A DNA stretch of 6,470 bases from the NCBI GenBank assembly GCA_020696885.1, contig JAJFMS010000214.1, forward strand, positions 1 through 6,470. The letters are read 5' to 3'. This document shows, one piece after another, positions 1 to 5,086 of the stretch. The stretch is from Armatimonadota bacterium. GTDB taxonomy: Bacteria > Armatimonadota > SYMT01. Under the pieces are notes generated by a model. It was not told where the DNA came from, did no database searches, and was given only the letters and a program-made list of their open reading frames with translations. A program made the translations under genes and the position numbers. The stretch's first letter is position 1, and each line of letters opens with the position of its first letter.

Positions 1-74
1 CCCGGGATGCTCGTAGCCGAACCGCCGGCGCTGGTAGAGTCGGGTGTGATCGCGAGATACAGGTGGCTCGTGGA

Positions 75-110
75 CCGTTGCTCCGTAGAGGCCTCCGCCG
101 TGTTTGCCCT
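75..110 (-). repeat. REP-like 36-bp repeat, copy 1 (inverted)
   Basis: Read on the minus strand, these 36 bases match the plus strand at 200-235 in 32 of 36 positions without gaps. The shared core reads ACGGCGGAGGCC, and both copies begin AGGGCAA and end AGCAACGG. The two copies face each other across an 89-bp spacer. Similarity fades quickly outside the 36 bases, which suggests a discrete dispersed element rather than a duplicated gene piece. No transposase or RAYT gene is visible in the window. Confidence 0.75.
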
Positions 111-199
111 GCAAGCGAGGACGATACGGGCGAGTGCAAAGCCGTACCGTGTCCCATGGCTGGATGCGGCTCTGCCGGCGCTGAAATGAGGTCGGGGAC

Positions 200-235
200 A
201 GGGCAATCACGGCGGAGGCCCCTGCGAAGCAACGG
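200..235 (+). repeat. REP-like 36-bp repeat, copy 2
   Basis: This is the partner of the inverted copy at 75-110. The four differences are at element positions 8, 22, 25 and 28, so the AGGGCAA start, the central ACGGCGGAGGCC core and the AGCAACGG end are all intact. The pair could fold into a long stem with an 89-nt loop if transcribed, but the arrangement in opposite orientation in an intergenic gap is also what paired REP or BIME-type elements look like. Which applies cannot be told from one locus. Confidence 0.75.
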
Positions 236-308
236 GCAGTCCGGTTACCTAGTCGAGCAAGGGCAGCAGAAGCCGAGGGACTTCCGGTAACCGCGGTGTC
301 TGTTCCTA

Positions 309-340
309 CCGAACACCGAACACCGAACACCGAACACCGA
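309..340. repeat. Heptanucleotide tandem repeat (CCGAACA)n
   Basis: Four perfect tandem copies of CCGAACA followed by a partial copy (CCGA) fill these 32 bases with no mismatch. The array ends 4 bp from the stop codon of the peptidase gene, so on that gene's sense strand it reads as repeated GGTGTTC in the 3' untranslated region. It does not form a hairpin on its own and has no T-run, so it is not an ordinary terminator. Copy number in arrays of this kind often varies between strains. Confidence 0.9.
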
Positions 341-344
341 TCTT

Positions 345-1055
345 CTATTGCTTCCCCCAGGTCGGCTCCACTTCTTTGAAGTCGGCCCAGAGGGCGTCCA
401 GGTCTTTACCGGTGATCGTCTTGAAGTCGTTGTCCGAGTAGGTCCCGGCGCGCAGCGCGGCGTGGAGCTTCGGCACGACGCCGCGGCCGTGCTTCTCCTC
501 CAGGAAGATCAGGAAGAGCGCGGTAGTTTTGTAGGCGTCCGTGTACTTCACGCGGTTGAAGTCCAGCCGGGGCCGGGCCAGGGCCGGCTCGAAGTGCTGC
601 AGGCGCACGTAGTCCGCGATGCCTTCCACCAGCCAGCCGGCCCGGCTGCGGGGGTACCGCTGCACGAGGTGGGTCATCTCGTGCGCCACCATGCCGAAGT
701 CGTTCGGGTGCGAGGTGACCCAGGCGGCGGAGATGTGGATCTCGTTGCCGCCGGCGTAGGCCACGCCTTTCATGTCTTTCTCGAAGATGATGCGGACCAC
801 CGGCGCCAGCGGCCGCTCCGAGTCGTTGCTCTGGAGGATGCCGACCACGCGCGGGTACCAGGTCTGGCAGAGCGCCTCCGCCGCGCGTCCCCAAGGCTGC
901 AGATCCGGCACCTGGGAGGTGTCCGCCTCGAAGCGGGGCACGCGGATCGTCTGGGTCTCTTCCACCTTCTGGGCGCGGGCCGGGGCCAGCGCGGTGGCCA
1001 GGAGGCCCGCGGCTACAACTACCAGCGGCGCGCTGGTCCAGAAGCGGTGGTTCAT
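345..1055 (-). CDS. Secreted basic secretory protein (BSP)-family metalloprotease
   Basis: A 236-residue protein predicted to be exported and to act as a zinc-dependent peptidase. Residues 1-28 form a Sec signal peptide: a short basic start, a hydrophobic core at about 10-24 and an ARA cleavage site at 26-28. The mature part has the zincin motif HEMTH at 125-129 (H125 and H129 ligands, E126 catalytic base), then EGIADY at 144-149, where E144 or D148 is the probable third metal ligand. The preceding YAGGNEIHISA (100-110) and the C-terminal TGKDLDALWADF segment (215-226) also fit the BSP family (Pfam BSP, peptidase of plants and bacteria). In plants these proteins are linked to defence; substrates of bacterial members are unknown. 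ATG is preceded by AGGGGAG at a suitable distance. The gene stands alone, divergent from its upstream neighbour. Family call is fairly firm; the biological role is not known. Confidence 0.88.
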   Translation of the reverse strand: MNHRFWTSAPLVVVAAGLLATALAPARAQKVEETQTIRVPRFEADTSQVPDLQPWGRAAEALCQTWYPRVVGILQSNDSERPLAPVVRIIFEKDMKGVAYAGGNEIHISAAWVTSHPNDFGMVAHEMTHLVQRYPRSRAGWLVEGIADYVRLQHFEPALARPRLDFNRVKYTDAYKTTALFLIFLEEKHGRGVVPKLHAALRAGTYSDNDFKTITGKDLDALWADFKEVEPTWGKQ

Positions 1056-1187
1056 AACTCTCCCCTACAGCTTGCACGCGGCAACGATCCGCCCGGTGCA
1101 GCGTCTCGTTCGCAAGAGCGGCGACCGGCTCCTCCCGTACTGAAGGCAGTGGACAGGAGCCGGAGCTCACCGACCGCGAGGTTGGCG

Positions 1188-1193
1188 CATAAT
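1188..1193 (+). promoter_or_regulatory. Possible -10 element for the DUF6178-like gene
   Basis: CATAAT matches five of six bases of the sigma70 -10 consensus and lies about 27 bp before the TTG start at 1221, so the 5' leader would be about 20 nt. No good -35 hexamer is found 16-18 bp upstream. It overlaps the -10 element proposed for the opposite strand almost completely, so only one of the two may be used at a time. Confidence 0.25.
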
Positions 1194-1217
1194 AGATCGG
1201 CGCTCGCCCGGAGTTAA
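1189..1217 (-). promoter_or_regulatory. Candidate sigma70-type promoter for the BSP peptidase gene
   Basis: On the minus strand a -35 element TTAACT (1212-1217, 4 of 6 consensus bases) and a -10 element TATTAT (1189-1194, 5 of 6) are separated by 17 bp, the ideal spacing. This is one of very few A/T-rich patches in the gap. Transcription would begin near 1182, giving a leader of about 127 nt before the ATG. The -35 element lies right next to the start of the divergent gene, so the two promoters would interfere with each other. Prediction from sequence only. Confidence 0.42.
1210..1213 (+). promoter_or_regulatory. Shine-Dalgarno site that selects the TTG start at 1221
   Basis: GGAG lies 7 nt before the TTG at 1221, which is optimal spacing. 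The in-frame ATG at 1230 would be 16 nt away, too far for this site, and nothing else purine-rich precedes it. This is why the longer TTG-initiated form is preferred; the two forms differ by only three residues. Confidence 0.55.
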
Positions 1218-1220
1218 TAG

Positions 1221-2861
1221 TTGCCCGTTATGTCCGACGTCCTTGCCCCCCAGTCCGCCCTGCACGCCGCCCGCGCCCTCCTCGCGATCGAGGAAGAAGA
1301 GGCGCTGGAAACGGCCATCGCCTCCGTTTCTCCATCCATCGCCGCGCGTGCCGTAGTGGCCGCGCCGACGCTGGAGCGGAAGACCACGCTGCTCTGGGCC
1401 ATGGACGATCGCCAGCGGCGAGAGGCGCTGGACCTCGTGCCGCCCGCGCTGCTGGGCGCGCTGGTGCAGAACCTGGAAGACGACAACCGGTACCTGCTGG
1501 GCGACTTCTCGCTGGACCAGTTCCGCTCCCTCCTCTCGCTCTGCAGCCCCGAGCGGAAGTTTTACTGGATCACCACCGCGCTCTCATTCACCGACGCACG
1601 GGCCAACGCGCTGCCGCTGCTGATGCCCACGCGGGAGCTGGTGGAGATCCTGCTGACCCGCGCCGAGTTCGAAGAGCAGATCCGGGCGATGGCAGACTTC
1701 CCGATCGAAGACCAGCGGTTGCCCCCGGAGCTGCTGATGGATCCGGCCCAGGCGCTGATCGACCTGTTTGGGCCTGAGAACCTGCTCCGACAGTTTCCGG
1801 TTGCGGAGCCTGCGCTGGCGCACTTCCTGCAGACCGTGCTGGACTACGACGCGGACCGGTACGCGGACCTGCTGCGGGAAGGGTTCCGCGGTCTCGATTA
1901 CCAGGAAAACCATCCGGACGAGTGGGAGACGCTCACCGAGGAGCCGGTGCTGTTGGAGGCCCTGGAGCCGATCGAGGTGCTGCCGGAAGATGTGAGCGGC
2001 GAGTTGGAAGAGATCGCACTGCCGGAAGACCTGCCGGTGGCGCTGGTCCCGGTAAGCGCGCCGCCCCTCGCTCGGCTCACCGCACCGCTCTCGCCGGCAC
2101 GGCAGGCCCGGGTGTCCGAAGAGCTGCAAGACCTGTATGTCCGGCAGGCGATCGCGGAAGGCGGATCCTTCCTGCTGTCCGACCTGGAGCGCGTGGCGCA
2201 GAGCGTGCAGGCGTACCTGCTGCTGGGGATCCAGGCAGAGGCCGGTGGGCGCACCGAGCGCGAAGGGCTGGTCCTGGCGCTCCGGCCGCTCCACAAGGTG
2301 AGCCAGAGCGGCGCCCGCGTGGTGGAGGGCCTCCGGCAGATCGCGCACCGGATCCGGCCGCTCAACGAGATCTTGAGCGTTGAGCAGCGCGCGCTGGTCC
2401 GCAGCCTCGTGCACCCGCGCCTCTCCGTGGGCAGCGAGGGGAGACCGGTCATGTTCCTGATGCCCGGTGGCAACCTGCCGGACAGCGCGGACCTGCCCGG
2501 CGTGACGGCGCTCCTCCAGGACGCGGCCATCTGGACCGAGATCGTCCGCGCGCTGGGTGTGGAGCGGGTGACCGAAGCGCTCCGCGGCGGCGGCACCGTG
2601 GAAGCCGTGCAGGAGCAGTTGGCGCTGGCCGCAGTGCTTTACGCGCGTGTGGAGCTGGGCCTGGTGGAGCCGGCGGACCTGGAGCGCTACGGCCGCCGCT
2701 ACCCGCAGGGCGATGAGCCCGGCCCGGCCGCCGCGGCGCGGGAGAGCTTGCGCCGCACCGTCGCCGCCTGGGCCGGCACCTGGCGCATTCCCCCCGAAGG
2801 CGCTGTCCGTCTCTTCGACGTCGCCCTGGAGCGCGTGGCCCAACGAGCCGCGATGCGGTAG
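1221..2861 (+). CDS. DUF6178-like helical-repeat protein, function unknown
   Basis: A 546-residue acidic, leucine-rich, probably cytoplasmic protein with no signal peptide or membrane segment. Residues 10-220 read as successive short alpha-helical units of about 30-35 residues with Leu/Ala heptad-like spacing (for example around 47-85, 86-122 and 135-180), resembling the helical-repeat N-terminal half of DUF6178 proteins and, more loosely, the MgtE N-terminal domain. Residues 228-292 are a Glu/Pro-rich low-complexity linker. The C-terminal half (295-545) is again helical and contains RPLHKVSQSG at 355-364, similar to a conserved block I associate with DUF6178. No catalytic motif is visible. 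The TTG start is supported by a GGAG site 7 nt upstream; an ATG lies three codons later. It is a single-gene transcription unit between a divergent and a convergent neighbour. Coding is certain from length and codon bias; the family name is from memory of the pattern and moderate in confidence. Confidence 0.62.
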   Translation: MPVMSDVLAPQSALHAARALLAIEEEEALETAIASVSPSIAARAVVAAPTLERKTTLLWAMDDRQRREALDLVPPALLGALVQNLEDDNRYLLGDFSLDQFRSLLSLCSPERKFYWITTALSFTDARANALPLLMPTRELVEILLTRAEFEEQIRAMADFPIEDQRLPPELLMDPAQALIDLFGPENLLRQFPVAEPALAHFLQTVLDYDADRYADLLREGFRGLDYQENHPDEWETLTEEPVLLEALEPIEVLPEDVSGELEEIALPEDLPVALVPVSAPPLARLTAPLSPARQARVSEELQDLYVRQAIAEGGSFLLSDLERVAQSVQAYLLLGIQAEAGGRTEREGLVLALRPLHKVSQSGARVVEGLRQIAHRIRPLNEILSVEQRALVRSLVHPRLSVGSEGRPVMFLMPGGNLPDSADLPGVTALLQDAAIWTEIVRALGVERVTEALRGGGTVEAVQEQLALAAVLYARVELGLVEPADLERYGRRYPQGDEPGPAAAARESLRRTVAAWAGTWRIPPEGAVRLFDVALERVAQRAAMR

Positions 2862-3105
2862 GCAGGGCGCGTAGGACCCACGAGTGTTGGAACGATCCGG
2901 GTGACTTAGTCCGGAATCGAAGGCGGACAGCCGTGTTAGCTCCGGATAGCGTTCCACGTCGCGAAATTCGGCAGGCGCCGACCGCAGCGGGTTGAACTGA
3001 TCGCCGGTCAACGGCACTCGGTCGGAGACGCCGTCTTCGGATCGGTCGCGACGGCACCCGAGCTGACCTGAGGTTGCCGGAGAACCGTATCGTAGGCGGA
3101 CCGCT
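2862..3105. other. Convergent intergenic gap, 244 bp
   Basis: The gap separates the 3' ends of two converging genes. It has two modest hairpins: 2894-2918 (seven pairs with one bulged A, 10-nt loop), about 30 bp beyond the DUF6178-like stop, and 3030-3055 (six pairs GCCGTC/GACGGC, 14-nt loop). Neither is followed by a T-run, so both are weak terminator candidates. A minus-strand frame stays open through the gap and on into the antisense of the upstream gene, but it has no good start site and no recognisable domain. Confidence 0.45.
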
Positions 3106-3366
3106 TCAGTCGGCGACGACGGGCTCGCCCACCGGCTTGGGCCGGGACGTCGCGGCGGGGAAAGTGCGCTCGTAGCGTGCGAGCGCCACTTCGACCAGCC
3201 GGACGAGGGTGGGCGCCCAGGGCTCCCGGGACTCCACCGCCTGGTTGAACAGCGCCAGCAGCATCCGGTGTCCCACCAGCACGCTTCCCCGGTGCCCCTG
3301 GTCCACCGCGTCAGCGATGACCAGTATAGCGGTGTCGGATACGGTAGGCGGGATCGGGGCAGACAT
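3106..3366 (-). CDS. Small uncharacterised protein, 86 residues
   Basis: I do not recognise a family. The frame has the strong G/C preference at third codon positions seen in the neighbouring genes, which argues that it is real. The protein looks soluble: a helix-prone segment at 9-24, a second at 31-45 (including GHRMLLALFNQAV), a third at 53-66 (LVRLVEVALARYE) and a disordered Pro-rich tail at 70-86. There is no signal peptide, no cysteine and no obvious metal or nucleotide site. The ribosome binding site is weak (AGAG about 5 nt before the ATG). It is divergent from the DUF1501 gene and convergent with the DUF6178-like gene, so context gives no functional hint. Confidence 0.66.
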   Translation of the reverse strand: MSAPIPPTVSDTAILVIADAVDQGHRGSVLVGHRMLLALFNQAVESREPWAPTLVRLVEVALARYERTFPAATSRPKPVGEPVVAD

Positions 3367-3522
3367 GATGCTCTAGGGTTGCCGCCGGGGTGCAATGTCC
3401 GTCAGCCATACTCCTACATTTTGGCGTTCGCCTGGCTACCGGTTCAGTCCGAGACCTGGTGAGTTATTGCCGGTCCCCACGGCGCACGCTCTTTCCTTCA
3501 GATACCAGGCTTGCAGGGCTCC

Positions 3523-3550
3523 TTGCCGGCAGCACACGGGCTCTTATAGA
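3523..3550 (+). promoter_or_regulatory. Weak candidate promoter for the DUF1501 gene
   Basis: TTGCCG (3523-3528) and TATAGA (3545-3550) each match four of six consensus bases and are 16 bp apart. The -10 region is the most A/T-rich point of the gap. Transcription would start near 3557, giving a leader of about 95 nt that begins with the hairpin at 3562-3582. Low certainty. Confidence 0.25.
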
Positions 3551-3561
3551 GAACTGTGGAC

Positions 3562-3582
3562 TCCCTGCAACTCATGCGGGGA
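3562..3582 (+). other. Hairpin in the DUF1501 leader
   Basis: TCCCTGCA (3562-3569) pairs with TGCGGGGA (3575-3582) as eight consecutive pairs, one of them G-U, around a 5-nt loop. If the candidate promoter just upstream is real, this would be the first structure at the 5' end of the mRNA, where it could protect the message from decay. It is too far from the ATG (68 nt) to block ribosome binding directly. Confidence 0.35.
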
Positions 3583-3637
3583 TGTCTACTCCTACATGAA
3601 CAGCCAGGCGCCCCCGCGCCCCGGTGTGCGGTGAGCC

Positions 3638-3643
3638 AAGGGG
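3638..3643 (+). promoter_or_regulatory. Shine-Dalgarno site deciding the DUF1501 start
   Basis: AAGGGG lies 7 nt before the ATG at 3651. The same frame is open upstream to a GTG at 3624, but that codon has no comparable site, and the extra nine residues would only lengthen an already long region before the Tat motif. The ATG is therefore chosen. Confidence 0.7.
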
Positions 3644-3650
3644 TGGTGCG

Positions 3651-5042
3651 ATGACGACAGCGAACCGGCCCGACCGGGTGCGAGTGATCCGCGGAAGCGG
3701 CAGAGCGGGCCGTGTCTGCAGCGGCACCACCCGCCGTGACCTGCTCACCTTCGGGGGCCTGGGCGCGCTGGGTCTGATGACCGGGAGTCCGGTCAGTGCC
3801 GCCGCTCCCTCGCCCGCCGGCCGCTTTGGGCAGGCGAAGCACGTCCTGCTGATCTACCTGTTCGGCGGCGCCAGCCAGTTCGAGACGTGGGACCCGAAAC
3901 CGGACGCGCCAGCGGCAGTGCGCGGGCAGTTCGGCGCCATCGAGACGAACGTCTCCGGCATCCGCATCTCCGAGCTGGCGCCGAAGCTGGCGCGGTGTGC
4001 GGACCAGTACTCGCTGGTGCGTTCCGTAGGGCACGCCGACAACACGCACGATACGGCGATGTACACCAGCTACACCGGCTGGCCGTTCGGGCGGAAGGGG
4101 ATTCCCCCGCCGTCGCCGGAGGATCGCCCGGCCCACGGCGCCATCCTCTCCCACTTCCGGCCGGTCCACCGCGCGGTGCCCCAGGTGGTGGCCCTTGGTG
4201 GGATGATCACCAACAGCGGCAACGAGGTGCCCGGCCAGCGCGGGGGGCTCCTCGGCTCCCGCTACGACCCGTTTCCCGTGCGGCCCGACCCCGCGTCCGC
4301 AAAGTTCCGCGTGCCGGAGCTGGCGCTGGCGGACCCGATCACCACGGTGCGGTTCGATCGCCGCCGGTCCTTACTCAACGCGGTGGATAGCGCGAGTCGC
4401 CTCGCGGACCGGGCAGCCACCGCGGCAGGCCTCGGCACCTTCCAGCGCCAGGCGCTGGATCTGATCGGCTCCGCGGAGACGCACTGGGCGCTGGACATCC
4501 AGAAGGAAGACCCGGCCCTGCGAGACCGCTACGGCCGCACCGGTTTCGGCCAGCGGCTTCTGCTGGCGCGGCGGCTGTTCGAAGTAGGCGTCCCCTGCGT
4601 GACGGTCCACTGGCTGGATGCGGACCAATCGTGGGACTACCATAGCAACAACTTCCCCGGGCACAAGAAGAGCATGGCGGTGGTCGACCCCGGGGTGGCC
4701 GCGCTGCTGGGTGACCTGAAGGCCCGCGGCATGCTGGACGAGACGCTGGTGGTGGTGCTGGGCGAGTTCGGCCGCACCGCCAAGGTGAACGCCACCGCCG
4801 GACGCGACCACTGGGCCGCATGCTACTCCGCACTGTTGGCGGGCGGCGGCATCCAGGGCGGCCGTGTGCACGGTGCCTCGGACAAGACCGCCACCTACCC
4901 GCAGGAGGATCCAGTAGGCCCCTGGGACATCGCGGCCACGGTCTATCACCTCATGGGTGTGGACCCCGCCGCCGAGTTCCTGGACTTCCAGAACCGCCCG
5001 ATGCGCGTGAGTCAGGGCGAGGCGATCCGCTCGCTCCTTTAG
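3651..5042 (+). CDS. DUF1501 protein with Tat signal peptide
   Basis: A 463-residue exported protein of the DUF1501 family (Pfam PF07394), which has an alkaline-phosphatase/sulfatase-like fold; the reaction is not established. The start carries a Tat signal: TTRRDLLTF at 26-34 with twin arginines at 28-29, a hydrophobic stretch to about 43 and Ala-rich cleavage sites at 50-52. Family landmarks follow in order: LIYLFGGASQFETWDPKP (67-84), HDTAMY (133-138), VTVHWLDAD (318-326), VVVLGEFGRT (367-376), GRDHW (384-388) and GGGIQGGRVHGASD (398-411). Length is typical and both ends look intact. DUF1501 genes in Planctomycetota and relatives usually sit beside a DUF1549/DUF1553 cytochrome-type gene, or elsewhere beside DUF1800; neither partner is within the window. 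The ATG at 3651 has an AAGGGG site 7 nt upstream. The Tat motif is preceded by an unusually long 27-residue segment. Confidence 0.93.
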   Translation: MTTANRPDRVRVIRGSGRAGRVCSGTTRRDLLTFGGLGALGLMTGSPVSAAAPSPAGRFGQAKHVLLIYLFGGASQFETWDPKPDAPAAVRGQFGAIETNVSGIRISELAPKLARCADQYSLVRSVGHADNTHDTAMYTSYTGWPFGRKGIPPPSPEDRPAHGAILSHFRPVHRAVPQVVALGGMITNSGNEVPGQRGGLLGSRYDPFPVRPDPASAKFRVPELALADPITTVRFDRRRSLLNAVDSASRLADRAATAAGLGTFQRQALDLIGSAETHWALDIQKEDPALRDRYGRTGFGQRLLLARRLFEVGVPCVTVHWLDADQSWDYHSNNFPGHKKSMAVVDPGVAALLGDLKARGMLDETLVVVLGEFGRTAKVNATAGRDHWAACYSALLAGGGIQGGRVHGASDKTATYPQEDPVGPWDIAATVYHLMGVDPAAEFLDFQNRPMRVSQGEAIRSLL

Positions 5043-5048
5043 CCTACC

Positions 5049-5086
5049 ACGGGTAACGCCCCGGCGAAAGCCGGGGCGTTACCCGT
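5049..5086. terminator. Perfect 17-bp hairpin between convergent genes
   Basis: ACGGGTAACGCCCCGGC (5049-5065) pairs completely with 5070-5086 around a 4-base loop. On the plus strand the loop is GAAA closed by C-G, an exceptionally stable GNRA tetraloop; on the minus strand it is TTTC. It begins 7 nt after the DUF1501 stop codon and its last base is the outer base of the hisD stop codon, so it can serve both converging genes. There is no T-run on either side, so it is either a non-canonical or Rho-assisted terminator or mainly a 3'-end mRNA stabiliser. Confidence 0.82.

Larger units (their letters stand above)
1..344. other. Non-coding region with repeats at left edge
   Basis: No convincing gene is seen here. 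Open frames exist on both strands, but this is common in DNA of this base composition. They lack ribosome binding sites, give arginine-rich translations and run straight through the repeats. The stretch contains two oppositely oriented copies of a 36-bp element and a run of 7-bp tandem repeats just beyond the stop codon of the peptidase gene. A minus-strand frame is open from about 190 to the left edge, so a gene fragment continuing outside the window cannot be fully excluded, but nothing in its translation is recognisable. Confidence 0.6.
3367..3650. other. Divergent intergenic region, 284 bp
   Basis: The gap lies between the starts of the small minus-strand gene and the DUF1501 gene. Short open frames here lack ribosome binding sites and codon bias and were not called. 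No tRNA or riboswitch fold was found by eye. What it does hold is a weak promoter-like pair at 3523-3550, an 8-bp hairpin at 3562-3582 and the DUF1501 ribosome binding site. The 10-mer ACTCCTACAT appears twice (3410-3419 and 3588-3597), probably by chance. Confidence 0.5.

Noticed and set aside
7..189. 60-codon open frame at the left edge
   Set aside because: It has no ribosome binding site and runs through one copy of the REP-like repeat, so it is most likely non-coding.
1..344. CRISPR array, suggested by the repeats
   Set aside because: The 36-bp copies are only two and in opposite orientation, and the tandem heptamers have no spacers.
348..1217. Long plus-strand open frame of 289 codons opposite the BSP peptidase gene
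   Set aside because: Its translation is rich in Val, Arg and His with no domain, and it is the mirror of a gene with a clear signal peptide and catalytic motif.
1584..3395. Minus-strand open frame of 603 codons across the DUF6178-like gene and the small gene
   Set aside because: It overlaps two better-supported genes in other frames, has no start site and gives an unbiased Arg/Pro/His/Gln-rich product typical of antisense frames in G+C-rich DNA.
3313..3411. Possible 32-codon upstream frame before and overlapping the small minus-strand gene
   Set aside because: Its GGAG is only 1 nt from the ATG, too close to work, and the sequence is out of frame with the gene and lacks a recognisable leader peptide pattern.
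3430..3480. GGTTCAGTCC resembling a tRNA T-loop
   Set aside because: The flanking bases do not pair as a T-arm and no anticodon or acceptor arm can be built around it.
3390..3634. Short plus-strand frames upstream of the DUF1501 gene
   Set aside because: No ribosome binding site, no codon bias, and they overlap the predicted leader and promoter.
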